DNA of 64,000 nt from Martelella limonii (GTDB lineage Bacteria > Pseudomonadota > Alphaproteobacteria > Rhizobiales > Rhizobiaceae), in NCBI RefSeq assembly GCF_013344475.1, contig NZ_JABUOU010000001.1, positions 496,001 to 560,000 of the forward strand. Direction: 5' to 3'. A program made the translations under genes and the position numbers. Position 1 is the stretch's first letter. The number at the start of each line of letters is the position of its first letter. Of the stretch, positions 21,349 through 29,263 are shown in pieces. Under the pieces are notes generated by a model, which was given only the letters and a program-made list of their open reading frames with translations, ran no database searches and was not told the origin of the DNA.

Positions 21349-21798
21349 GTGGTTCTGGTGGATCAACCCATTGTCAGCGATCTTGTCGCTATCGTGCAGA
21401 CGTCGCTTGCGCCCGTTTTCCTGCTGGCGGGAACGGCAGGCTTCCTCAGTATCTATACCGTCCGCCTGGGGAGGGTTTCGGACCGCCTGAACGAAATCGC
21501 TGACAGCGGGCGGGCGCTGCGTGAACAGGACCCGGAGCTGAGACGGCGTGCATTGACACTTGTTGTCGCGATGATCCTTGGTGCGGTTGCCGCAATCTGC
21601 ACGGGCAGCGCGATCCTGAACCTGCTTGCCGGCGCCCTTGCGATCGGATGGCGCGAGGAAAACCTGTTATGGCTTTTCGGCGGCGCAATCGTTTCTCTCA
21701 TCGCCTCGCTCATCGCATTTCTGTTCGAGCTCCTGATTTGCGGACGAACGATGCTGCGCCAGTCGAAAATGGGCCAAACGCCAGAAGGACATGAATGA
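21349..21798 (+). CDS. DUF2721-family membrane protein
   Basis: Small inner-membrane protein of about 149 residues with three predicted hydrophobic helices: SLAPVFLLAGTAGFLSIYTV, LTLVVAMILGAVAAICTGSAI and LLWLFGGAIVSLIASLIAFLF. The first helix followed by RLGRVSDRLNEI matches the DUF2721 pattern; the function of the family is unknown. No ATG is available. GTG codons at 21295, 21349 and 21358 are possible starts, and the one giving VVLVDQPIVSDLVAIVQ is chosen because family members begin shortly before the first helix. It stands alone between the RpiR gene and a convergent outer-membrane protein gene. Confidence 0.65.
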   Translation: MVLVDQPIVSDLVAIVQTSLAPVFLLAGTAGFLSIYTVRLGRVSDRLNEIADSGRALREQDPELRRRALTLVVAMILGAVAAICTGSAILNLLAGALAIGWREENLLWLFGGAIVSLIASLIAFLFELLICGRTMLRQSKMGQTPEGHE

Positions 21799-21838
21799 TC
21801 GGGCAATCCCGGCAGGCGCTGGCCTGATCTATCTTGGC

Positions 21839-22606
21839 CTAGAAACCGAATGTGACGCCGATTGCGGGGCCGGACTGGGTGGCGTTGAAAACGATGCCGT
21901 TGCTGTCATAGTCGACATATTGGTGGCGCCAGGCAAGGTTCAGCCCGACATTCTTGTTGATTGCGTAAGTGACGCCGGCAAACGCGCCCCATTCGATCTC
22001 TGCACCGGCGCCAAAGCCCCCGATCTCTGCAAGACCGAACAGACGCCATTTTTCCGAGAGATCGAAATAGCCGCTGACGCCGATAAGAGGATCCACCCAG
22101 CTTTCCGTTTCGGTGCGGTTGAATGTATTTCCGGCTCGTGCGGTTGTGAGCGTGAACTGGTTGTCCAGCCACCAGGCCCGCGCACCGAGATAGGCCTCGA
22201 ATGAGCCCTTGTCCGACGTGGCGAGCGCATATCCGACGCCCATCGAGAGCGTGGTCGTCTGGCTGGTGAGCTTGACGTTGTCGATGAGGATGCCGCCGAC
22301 AGCCTTGCTTGTGGTTGTCTTTACGTAGTTGGCATCGAGATGAAGAACCCACGGGTCATGTCTTGCCGTCGCGAACACCATTCCCGCGAAATCGAGATTG
22401 TCCAGAATATCGCCGAATGAAAGATCGACGGAGGCTGCGGGCAGGCCAGGTATCGTGCCTACCTTACCGTCCAGCCCCGACATCCAAACATAGGGCGTGA
22501 TCTGGAACTCCCAGTCGGATTGTGCGGCGGCATTTCCCGCGAAAGGCATGATCGCGCAGACGGCGACCGGCAGTGCGGTGATATGAAGGGCCGGTTTCAT
22601 TTTCAT
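21839..22606 (-). CDS. Outer-membrane beta-barrel protein
   Basis: Secreted protein of 255 residues with a Sec signal (MKMKPALHITALPVAVCAIMPFAGNAAAQS) and alternating hydrophobic strands ending in aromatic residues (VGLNLAWRHQYVDY, ending PAIGVTFGF). The terminal phenylalanine is the usual signal for outer-membrane insertion. The pattern WEFQITPYVWMSGLDG near the mature N-terminus is found in a family of uncharacterised proteobacterial barrels. The ATG after GGGAA is taken as the start; two ATGs lie six bases apart and either may be used. It follows the DUF1254 gene by 65 bases on the same strand and is probably co-transcribed with it. Role unknown. Confidence 0.75.
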   Translation of the reverse strand: MKMKPALHITALPVAVCAIMPFAGNAAAQSDWEFQITPYVWMSGLDGKVGTIPGLPAASVDLSFGDILDNLDFAGMVFATARHDPWVLHLDANYVKTTTSKAVGGILIDNVKLTSQTTTLSMGVGYALATSDKGSFEAYLGARAWWLDNQFTLTTARAGNTFNRTETESWVDPLIGVSGYFDLSEKWRLFGLAEIGGFGAGAEIEWGAFAGVTYAINKNVGLNLAWRHQYVDYDSNGIVFNATQSGPAIGVTFGF

Positions 22607-22671
22607 TTCCCATGTTCCTGCCTTTCGGGCCACCCGTCGCAACAGGAGGCCCGAGCGTTCCGGACGAATGA

Positions 22672-24114
22672 TCAGCTTGCCTTTTTCGCCGGCGGAATGA
22701 CCCAGGAGCCATCGATGATCGAGGGATTGGATTCCTTTGGCCAGTAAAGGCGAAGCATCAGGATGAACTTGCCCTTGGGCGAGGGGAGCCAGTTGTTCTC
22801 CTTGTCCGCCCCCGGACTTTCGTTCTGGATATAGATATCCACCGAGCCATCGGCGTTGGCCTTCAGATCCTGCCGGGGGCTGATCGAATATCGGTTCAGC
22901 GGATTGGCAACGAAAAAGTACTTGTCGTCGTACATGGTCAGGGACCAGAAGCCGTTGACGGGCGGCAACTGACCTTTTGGGAACGACATGATATATTTTT
23001 CGCTACCCATATAGTCGCGCGAGAGCAGACCCGATCCCGGATTTGTGCTGGTCGGATAGACCGCATCCTGTGGGCGGTTCGCGCCGAGACCGATGGCGGT
23101 GATCAGGGCGCGCTGGATATAGTTGGTGCCGTAAAGGCCGGTCTTGGTGGTGTAGGCCCAGCCATTGATATCGGTAATGTCGCCGTCGCTCTTCTTGAAA
23201 TGCAGCATGATCTTGCCGAAGGCGATTTTCGGCACATGAGCCTGCAGGGCGACATCCAGCTTGGATGCATCGAAATCCTGGCCCGGCACGATGCCAATCG
23301 TCGCAAGCCGCTCGAGGATCGGGGCATCCGCTGCCGCTGGAGGATTGGTCTTCATCAGTTCGCAGAAAAGCGTGAAGTAAGCGACGGCATCCAGCGCGTT
23401 GACCTGATCGCGCACCGCCGTCTTCATGTCGATCGAAGGATCGACCTTGCCTTCCGGCGGCGTGTAGCTCTTGCCGTAGGCGCTGAGCGGCACGGCCGAG
23501 ATCTCATCCTGTATCCGGTGAACCTCGGCGTAGTCTTCCGGCGTGCCCGTGCAATAGATGCGGCCAAGCAGCCAGAAAAGATCTGTCGGGCTCTTGTATT
23601 CGGTCATGCCGGGGGGAAGCGTTCCGGTCCAGCCCGGTCCCGTCACGGCATAGGTCTGGGCGCCGGTACCGGTTGTTCGCTTGCCGGGCACGTCGAAAAC
23701 ATTGGTCCAGCCGTCGAGCATGGGAAACAGCGCGTATCGGCCGTCCATATCGGGGAGGGAGAAGACATAAGGCTCCTTTCCGACGTCAAAGAAACCGTAT
23801 GTGTAGAGCGTATCGGCGTTCGGCGCGGTGACATCCCGAAATGCGGCGTTGGGGTATTCGCGCAGGCGGCCGATCTGGCCCATCGGCGCCTTGGTGCCGA
23901 GGGGTCTCGGCACATTGGTCAGCACCCGGCGCGTATATTCCATGGTGACGAGCGGGTAGGCGTAAATATAGGCGTCGAGGGCGGTCCAGAAATCCCCTCG
24001 CTCCAGCACGCCGTCCGCCAGCGCACCCTCCTCGGCAAAGACCGCCTTCGGGATGGCTGCTGCGAAGGAAACGCCCAAGGCGCCCGTGCCAAATGTCCTG
24101 CGTGTAATATTCAT
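22672..24114 (-). CDS. Secreted DUF1254/DUF1214-domain protein
   Basis: Exported protein of 480 residues. The N-terminus MNITRRTFGTGALGVSFAAAIP looks like a Tat signal with its twin arginine. The DUF1254 domain occupies the first half (AYPLVTMEYTRRVL, PNADTLYTYGFFDVGKEPYVFSLPD). The DUF1214 domain occupies the last third (NGFWSLTMYDDKYFFV, YSISPRQDLKANADGS, WLPSPKGKFILMLRLYWP). The biochemical role of the family is unsettled. The start was placed at the ATG of the signal peptide; the frame extends 17 residues upstream without a signal. It is divergent from an AraC regulator, probably its controller, and a perfect inverted repeat lies just upstream of its start. Confidence 0.88.
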   Translation of the reverse strand: MNITRRTFGTGALGVSFAAAIPKAVFAEEGALADGVLERGDFWTALDAYIYAYPLVTMEYTRRVLTNVPRPLGTKAPMGQIGRLREYPNAAFRDVTAPNADTLYTYGFFDVGKEPYVFSLPDMDGRYALFPMLDGWTNVFDVPGKRTTGTGAQTYAVTGPGWTGTLPPGMTEYKSPTDLFWLLGRIYCTGTPEDYAEVHRIQDEISAVPLSAYGKSYTPPEGKVDPSIDMKTAVRDQVNALDAVAYFTLFCELMKTNPPAAADAPILERLATIGIVPGQDFDASKLDVALQAHVPKIAFGKIMLHFKKSDGDITDINGWAYTTKTGLYGTNYIQRALITAIGLGANRPQDAVYPTSTNPGSGLLSRDYMGSEKYIMSFPKGQLPPVNGFWSLTMYDDKYFFVANPLNRYSISPRQDLKANADGSVDIYIQNESPGADKENNWLPSPKGKFILMLRLYWPKESNPSIIDGSWVIPPAKKAS

Positions 24115-24130
24115 GGCGACACCCTCTCGT

Positions 24131-24156
24131 TCAATGAATCCTCCCGGATTCATTGA
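24131..24156. promoter_or_regulatory. Perfect 11-bp inverted repeat upstream of the DUF1254 gene
   Basis: TCAATGAATCC and GGATTCATTGA flank four bases (TCCC), 17 bases upstream of the DUF1254 start on its own side of the divergent promoter. It could be an operator or a hairpin in the 5' leader. A binding site for the divergent AraC protein is possible, though AraC sites are seldom such symmetrical repeats. Confidence 0.4.
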
Positions 24157-24255
24157 GAATTTCAAACAATGCGTTTTGATGTATTCTTCCGAGGATTGTT
24201 ATTATAAAAATCTCATTCGGAATTCGGTTTCGGGGACAAATAAAGGCGCGAGATA

Positions 24256-25272
24256 TTGCCTGTATCCATCACGCAAAGGGCTGGCGTTTTTTCCGAACTG
24301 CCAAAACTTCTTCGCGAGAAAGGCGCCGATCCCGCACGCGTTTTCGCCGGCAGCGGGATCGATCCCGACACCCTGGACGTCCAGTCGCGCATCCCCTTTG
24401 AGGGCGTGTTGCAGGTGCTCGATCGCGCCGGGGCGATGACGGGCATTCCGCATATCGGCCTTCTGGTGGGCCTCAGTTTCGATCTGCTGAAGCATCATGG
24501 CCCGATCGCGCAGCTGATGATGACCGCGACCACATTGAAGCAGGCGCTGCTCGATTTCGTCACATGGCAGCCGGGCTACTCGAGTGGCGCCATTGTCTAC
24601 CTCGAGAGCTTTGGAGATGAGATCGCGTTCGGATACGCCACATTCGCTGCCGCGTCGCCCGGAAACCGCATGTTGCATGACCTTGTCGTCGGCGTCGGAA
24701 TACGCATGATCCAGATTCTGTCCCATGGGCGGGTGAAGCCGATCGAGATCCACTTCACCTGCCGCGAGCCGGACAACCTTGCCGAATACCGGACGCTGTT
24801 GCCCTATCCGAAGCAGTTCAATCAGAGCCGAACCTGCATTTTCCTGGAAACCGAAAAGATGACTGCGCCCCTGAAGGACGCAGACGAGCGGGCGCGCGCG
24901 CGTCTACTGGAGCAGATCGAGAGCGCCATTTGGGCGAGGCCCCCGACGATGACGCAGAGGGTCAACCATTCGCTGAGGCATGTTCTTCATCATGACAAGC
25001 CGAAGATGGCGCTGGTCGCAGCCGAACTCGGTGTTCATCCGCGCACGCTCAGGAGACGGCTTGCCGATGAAAACACATCATTTGAAGCCCTGCGCGACGA
25101 GATGCACTTCACCGTGACCTGCGAATTGCTGGAGATGACGGACCTGTCCGTCGGCGAGATCTCGGCATTCCTCGCCTTTGCTTCACCCGGCGTCTTGTCG
25201 GAGAGTTTCCGTCGCTGGAGCGGTTCGTCGCCATCGCAGTGGCGAAAGCTATCCCGGCAGCAGGTCACTTGA
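24256..25272 (+). CDS. AraC-family regulator with an AraC_binding_2/OruR-type N-terminus
   Basis: Regulator of 338 residues. The N-terminal domain (LPKLLREKGADPARVFAGSG, FDLLKHHGPIAQLMMTATTL) is of the ArgR/OruR-like type often found in lipid- or aromatic-responsive AraC proteins. The C-terminal part has the AraC double helix-turn-helix: VAAELGVHPRTLRRRLADE, then VGEISAFLAFASPGVLSESFRRWSG-like text and SPSQWRK. The start is a TTG after AAAGGCG; no better in-frame start fits the conserved N-terminus. Divergently placed against the DUF1254 gene, which is the likely target. Confidence 0.85.
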   Translation: MPVSITQRAGVFSELPKLLREKGADPARVFAGSGIDPDTLDVQSRIPFEGVLQVLDRAGAMTGIPHIGLLVGLSFDLLKHHGPIAQLMMTATTLKQALLDFVTWQPGYSSGAIVYLESFGDEIAFGYATFAAASPGNRMLHDLVVGVGIRMIQILSHGRVKPIEIHFTCREPDNLAEYRTLLPYPKQFNQSRTCIFLETEKMTAPLKDADERARARLLEQIESAIWARPPTMTQRVNHSLRHVLHHDKPKMALVAAELGVHPRTLRRRLADENTSFEALRDEMHFTVTCELLEMTDLSVGEISAFLAFASPGVLSESFRRWSGSSPSQWRKLSRQQVT

Positions 25273-25666
25273 AACGCGGCAGCCGTTTCAGCCCTGAGGC
25301 GGCAATCCTCGTCGTTGAAGCCCGCAGGATGGCGGATTGACGGCCAAGCTGGTCGCGCCGGCTGCCGCGCCCGTTTCCGGAGCGGACGAGCGAATGACTT
25401 TCACCGCTGATTCTGACCCTGGACGGTCAAGCCGATCGCGTACTTATCTGGCCGGCACACGCGACCTGCCGCGTGCTCTCGTGCGCCTCGGTGGCAGGGA
25501 TCTCGTCCGTTGTCGCTCTCATTCCGATCATGGCGCTTTCAATCAGGATCAACATGTCTGAAATAACGCGCAGCACCAATGCGGATAAAGAGCTCGTGAT
25601 GCGTGTCTGAATAGCCCCGGAAATCGTAGACAGCTTCCTGCCTAACAGTGAGGTAAGAAGGCGATC

Positions 25667-25726
25667 ATGAGCAAATCGAATTTCAGTGACGATTTCAAAC
25701 GCGAAACGCGTACTGGCGTTGCTTGA
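25667..25726 (+). pseudogene. IS3-type transposase orfA remnant
   Basis: The frame MSKSNFSDDFKRETRTGVA followed by TGA matches the first residues of IS3-family OrfA proteins and then stops. It is preceded by TAGACAGC and a GAGG ribosome site, as in such elements. Only about 60 bases of the element are recognisable. It lies in the 587-base gene-free stretch 25273-25859, together with the Lrp-like fragment; nothing else is supportable there. Confidence 0.5.
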
Positions 25727-25728
25727 AA

Positions 25729-25809
25729 CGGATCGAGAAATGCGGTATCATCGAGGGCCACCGAGCCATTCTAAACCGCCACAAGTTCGGCTGGGCATGC
25801 TGGGCCTGA
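25729..25809 (+). pseudogene. Lrp/AsnC-like regulator fragment
   Basis: A 26-codon frame reads RIEKCGIIEGHRAILNRHKF and a few further residues before a stop. This resembles the recognition-helix end and start of the ligand domain of Lrp/AsnC proteins (R-x-E-x-x-G-I-I-x-G pattern). It adjoins the IS3 remnant immediately upstream, so the rest was probably lost through an IS-associated deletion. The short length keeps the call tentative. Confidence 0.4.
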
Positions 25810-25859
25810 TCGCTTTTTTTCAGCAAGAGCCTCTGCCGGAGCATGGGACGCGGCCTGCC

Positions 25860-27353
25860 TCAGCGGGAGGCATGAGGTCGGTAGAGGGCGCGGAAGCGGG
25901 CATAGCCGTCATCATAGATCGCCCGGTTCGACACATCGGGCTTGATCGTGACGCCTTGCCCGACAAAGGCCGTAACGCCCGCCCAGTCATCGACTAGCCC
26001 GGCGCCCATGGCCGCCGTCCAGGCAACGCCCAGGCACGAACCGGGGTGTCCGGTCAGGCATTGCACGGGCTGTTGCAGCACATCAGCGACGATTTGCATC
26101 CAGATTGCACTCTGCGCACCGCCATCGGACACCAGAAAACGCGTGGTCGCAAGACCGATGTCGTTGAGCACATCGACGTGGTGTCTCAGTGCATAGGCAT
26201 AGGATTCCAGGAGCGCGCGCCACAGATGGCCGATATCATGGGAAAGGGTGAGGCCCGAAATCAGGCCGCGCGCATCGGGATCGTGGATCGGCGTCTTCTC
26301 CCCCAGAAGATAGGGCAGGATGATCACACCCTCCGCGCCCGCCGGACGGTTTTCCGCCAGCCGGTCGAGATAGCGATAGGTCGATATGCCTTCGGCCTCG
26401 GCAGCTTGCTGCTCCTTGCCCGCAAAGGTGGCAATGAACCAGTTGAGCGCCGAGCCTCCCGTCGACATGCAGCCATTCGGCATATAAAGGCCGGGGATCA
26501 GGTGGTAGTCGAGAAACAGGCGCGGATCGGGGCGCACCTTGTCCGTCGCCGTCAGGATATCGACAGCGCCGCCGAATTTCAGAAGAACATCGCCGGCTTC
26601 CTGCACGCCCGCGCCGAAGGCCGAAGCGACCATATCGGCCGCGCCGCCGACAACCGGCGTACCCGCGCGAAGGCCGGTCAGCGCGGCAGCCTCCTCGCTC
26701 AATCCGCCCAGCACTTCATGCGAGGCGATTTTCGGCGGAATGGCACCGGGCCGAAGATGGGCCCAACCGATCAGATCGTCATCGAGTTCGCCGCGCGCGA
26801 CATCGACGAAACCTGCTTCCAACGCCCAGTTCTGCTCCACCGCGCGTTTGCCGGTGAGCTTGAAATTGATGAAATCATAAGAGCCGAACACCGTGGCGAT
26901 GCGGGCGAAGACGTCCGGCTCGTGCTTTTCGATCCAGCGCAGCTTGGCGGTCACCAGCTGCTGGTTGATGCCGTTGCCGGCCTTTTCAATGAAGGCGGCC
27001 TCGTCGCGCTCCTGCCGCATGGCCTCGACCTCGCGCCCCGAGCGCCCGTCGCTTTGCTGAATGCTCGGCCGCAGCACCGTCCCGGCTTCATCCAGGAGCA
27101 CCACTGCGGGCAGCATGCCGGTGACCCCGACCGCACCGATATCGGCCGGGTCGGTGCCTTCCAGCGCCAGCAGTTCGCGGGTGATCGCCTGGACGTTGTC
27201 CCACCATTCAGCCGGGTTTTCCTCCGCCCAGCCATGATGCGGCGAGGAGAGCGTGACGGGTCTCGAGGCGATCCCCACGACCCGGTCAGGCAGTTCGATC
27301 AGGATGCCGATCGTGGATGTCGTCCCGATATCGAGACCGATCACATAAGCCAT
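25860..27353 (-). CDS. FGGY-family carbohydrate kinase
   Basis: ATP-dependent sugar or polyol kinase, 497 residues, close to the usual length of xylulokinase-like proteins. The N-terminal phosphate-binding motif GLDIGTTSTIG is at residues 5-15. The FGGY_N core includes WWDNVQAITRELL and GVTGMLPAVVLLDE. The C-terminal half has the second ATPase motif LVSDGGAQSAIWMQIVADVL and the adenosine motif LGVAWTAAMGAGL. It is the second gene of a minus-strand pair with the BtpA-family protein (18-base gap) downstream of the DeoR regulator. The substrate is unknown; the flanking SDR and Ugp-type importer point to a polyol, sugar acid or deoxy sugar. Confidence 0.88.
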   Translation of the reverse strand: MAYVIGLDIGTTSTIGILIELPDRVVGIASRPVTLSSPHHGWAEENPAEWWDNVQAITRELLALEGTDPADIGAVGVTGMLPAVVLLDEAGTVLRPSIQQSDGRSGREVEAMRQERDEAAFIEKAGNGINQQLVTAKLRWIEKHEPDVFARIATVFGSYDFINFKLTGKRAVEQNWALEAGFVDVARGELDDDLIGWAHLRPGAIPPKIASHEVLGGLSEEAAALTGLRAGTPVVGGAADMVASAFGAGVQEAGDVLLKFGGAVDILTATDKVRPDPRLFLDYHLIPGLYMPNGCMSTGGSALNWFIATFAGKEQQAAEAEGISTYRYLDRLAENRPAGAEGVIILPYLLGEKTPIHDPDARGLISGLTLSHDIGHLWRALLESYAYALRHHVDVLNDIGLATTRFLVSDGGAQSAIWMQIVADVLQQPVQCLTGHPGSCLGVAWTAAMGAGLVDDWAGVTAFVGQGVTIKPDVSNRAIYDDGYARFRALYRPHASR

Positions 27354-27371
27354 GCAAGCCTCCCGGCGCGG

Positions 27372-28172
27372 TCAGCGCAGCGTCGCGACCTTGTCCATGA
27401 AGCGCGTGACGCGGTCCTTGTCGACCGGATTCCAGGTGTCGCCATCGACCTTGAAATGCGTGCCGATGATGCAGCCATCGGCAACCGACATGACGTCGGT
27501 CACATTGTCGATATTGACGCCGGTATTGGCAAAAACCGGCACTTCTTCAATCGTCTCACATACGGTTTTCAGCTCCGACTGGTCGGCGGGTTGGCCGGTG
27601 ATCGGGCCGGAGACCAGAATGGCATCGGCCATCGACGAAAAGACCGCGCTCTTTGCGCGCAGGGCGATCGGGCGCTGGTCTAGCGGGTGGGCGAATTCGG
27701 CGTTGATGTTGAACAGGAGCTTCATGTCCCCGGCGCCGAGATTGGCGCGAAGCCGCGCGGGTGTGGCGCAATCGGGCGCCCAGACACCCATGTCGGAGGC
27801 AAAGACGCCGGTGAAGATCTCGCGCACGAAGCTTGCGCCGGTAACCGCGCCGATCGCCACGCTCGCTTCCGGATCCCAGAGATAGTTGACGCCGAAGGGC
27901 ACCTTGATTTCCGGTTTCAGCGCCTGGACCACCGCGGTCATAGCGGCAATGCCCTCAACGGGAGCCTTGCGCACATAGGGGCGGTCGTTCTCATTGCCGA
28001 ACATGATTGCGTCGACGCCGCCGGCCTGCAGCTTCTCGATATCGGCAAGGACATCCGCGATCAGCTTGTCGAGACCGCCATCCTTGTCATATTGCGGAGA
28101 GCCGGGCAGGGCGCCGATATGGGCCATGGCGATCACCGCCTTCTTCCTGGCGCCGAAGAACTCGAAAATCAT
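27372..28172 (-). CDS. BtpA/SgcQ-family protein
   Basis: Cytoplasmic TIM-barrel-like protein of 266 residues matching the BtpA family: AVIAMAHIGALPGSPQY (12-28), GGVDAIMFGNENDRPY (about 51-66), PFGVNYLWDP, and C-terminal ANTGVNIDNV with GCIIGTHFKVDG. The founding cyanobacterial member affects photosystem I stability, but bacterial members in sugar loci (SgcQ) are thought to be enzymes of unknown reaction. Here it sits between a DeoR regulator and a carbohydrate kinase gene, supporting a metabolic role such as an aldolase- or epimerase-like step (inference). The ATG is preceded by GAGTACT only, so the ribosome site is weak. Confidence 0.85.
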   Translation of the reverse strand: MIFEFFGARKKAVIAMAHIGALPGSPQYDKDGGLDKLIADVLADIEKLQAGGVDAIMFGNENDRPYVRKAPVEGIAAMTAVVQALKPEIKVPFGVNYLWDPEASVAIGAVTGASFVREIFTGVFASDMGVWAPDCATPARLRANLGAGDMKLLFNINAEFAHPLDQRPIALRAKSAVFSSMADAILVSGPITGQPADQSELKTVCETIEEVPVFANTGVNIDNVTDVMSVADGCIIGTHFKVDGDTWNPVDKDRVTRFMDKVATLR

Positions 28173-28185
28173 TGAAGTACTCCAT

Positions 28186-28219
28186 CTGAGAAAGCAGTCT
28201 GGCTGAGAAAGCAGTCTGG
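28186..28219. repeat. 17-bp perfect tandem duplication
   Basis: CTGAGAAAGCAGTCTGG occurs twice head to tail between the DeoR gene and the BtpA-family gene, ending 13 bases upstream of the latter's start. It lies in the leader of the BtpA-kinase transcript and could alter leader length or binding. A slippage product is the simplest explanation. Confidence 0.8.
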
Positions 28220-28243
28220 CGGGCAGCGCCCGTATAGTGCGGG

Positions 28244-29095
28244 TCAGGATGCCATTTTGCGCGCGGGCCTTGCGATGCGGACCTCGACCTCGGCGTCGGC
28301 AAGCGCCTTCGCAAGGTCAGCCGGCGGCTCGGTATCGGTGATCAGCGCATCGAACTGTTGAAGTTCGGCGACATGGACCAGCGACATGCAGGAAAACTTG
28401 GAAGCGTCGCACAAAACCACCTTCCGCGTTGAGCGGCTCAGGAACACGCGTTTCATCTCGGCATCGTCGAAGGAATAGTCGTATATCCCCTGGGGGGTCA
28501 GCCCGGAGATGCCGATGAAGGCGATGTCGAACCAGAGCGCGCCGAATTCGGCGATCGCCGCCGGGCCGGAGATCGACATTTCGTCGCCGCGCATGCGACC
28601 GCCCGGAAGATAGACCTCGGCAAGGCCCTCGCCGAGGAAGAAGGCGTTGCGCACCGAACTGGTAAAGATCTTGGTGTGCTGGCGATCCTGCAGCCGTCTG
28701 GCCAGAAGCAGCGTCGTGGTGCCGACATCGAGCGCTATGGTGCGCGCGCCGGCGCACAGCGCATCGGCTTCAGCGGCAATGGCCTGCTTGGCGAGCGCGT
28801 TCTTGACGGTTCTGAGCTGGAACGACGGTTCGCCGGGAAGGGCTGCCGGGGCGGAAGCGGGCTCTGAGCTCTGTTCGGAGCGCACGGCGCCGCCATGGGT
28901 GCGGGCAAGCTTGCCTTCCTTTTCCAGTTCGGCGAGATCGCGCCGGACCGTCATCTCGGAAACACCGAGCTGTCCCGCAACATCGGAAACGGAAAGTGCC
29001 CCGATCTCGGCCAGAACGTCAAGGATGCGCGCATGGCGCACCTGGGCCAGAACCTTGGTCTTTTCTCCGGTCTTTTCTCCCTGGCCACCCTGCAA
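28244..29095 (-). CDS. DeoR-family transcriptional repressor
   Basis: Regulator of 283 residues. The DeoR N-terminal winged helix reads ILDVLAEIGALSVSDVAGQLGVSEMTVRRDLAELE (about 24-58 in broken segments), followed by GKLARTHGG. The DeoRC sugar-phosphate sensor domain carries TIALDVGTTTLLLARRL and ISGLTPQGIYDYSFDDAEMK. The exact start is uncertain: residues 1-20 are polar and could be trimmed to a later start. It heads the BtpA-kinase genes and diverges from the SDR-ATPase genes. Repeated TTCGAAC sites in the divergent region are its likely operators, so it probably represses the whole locus until a phosphorylated intermediate appears. Confidence 0.88.
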   Translation of the reverse strand: MQGGQGEKTGEKTKVLAQVRHARILDVLAEIGALSVSDVAGQLGVSEMTVRRDLAELEKEGKLARTHGGAVRSEQSSEPASAPAALPGEPSFQLRTVKNALAKQAIAAEADALCAGARTIALDVGTTTLLLARRLQDRQHTKIFTSSVRNAFFLGEGLAEVYLPGGRMRGDEMSISGPAAIAEFGALWFDIAFIGISGLTPQGIYDYSFDDAEMKRVFLSRSTRKVVLCDASKFSCMSLVHVAELQQFDALITDTEPPADLAKALADAEVEVRIARPARKMAS

Positions 29096-29112
29096 GATGT
29101 CTCCTTTCGGCG

Positions 29113-29246
29113 TGTTCGAACATGCCGTCGCGATCCGCCGCGATTAGTTCGATATTGAACCTCATGACTACCAGCACGTTCGAACAAATTCAAACATTAT
29201 TTTCTCTTGTTGTGTATGTTTTTGTTGATATATGATCGAACTAATC
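29113..29246. promoter_or_regulatory. DeoR operator array
   Basis: Four related sites lie between the DeoR and SDR starts: the palindrome TGTTCGAACA at 29113-29122, GATTAGTTCGAT at 29142-29153, GTTCGAAC at 29178-29185 and ATCGAACTAATC at 29235-29246. The second and fourth are exact reverse complements of each other, 81 bases apart, and all share TTCGAAC or its close variants. The array fits cooperative or looping repression of two divergent promoters by the DeoR protein. Confidence 0.6.
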
Positions 29247-29263
29247 AACAAGGGGAACGAAAA

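Noticed and set aside
25337-25561. 74-codon open frame between the AraC regulator and the IS3 remnant
   Set aside because: No ribosome site, no family pattern and biased composition; it is probably non-coding.
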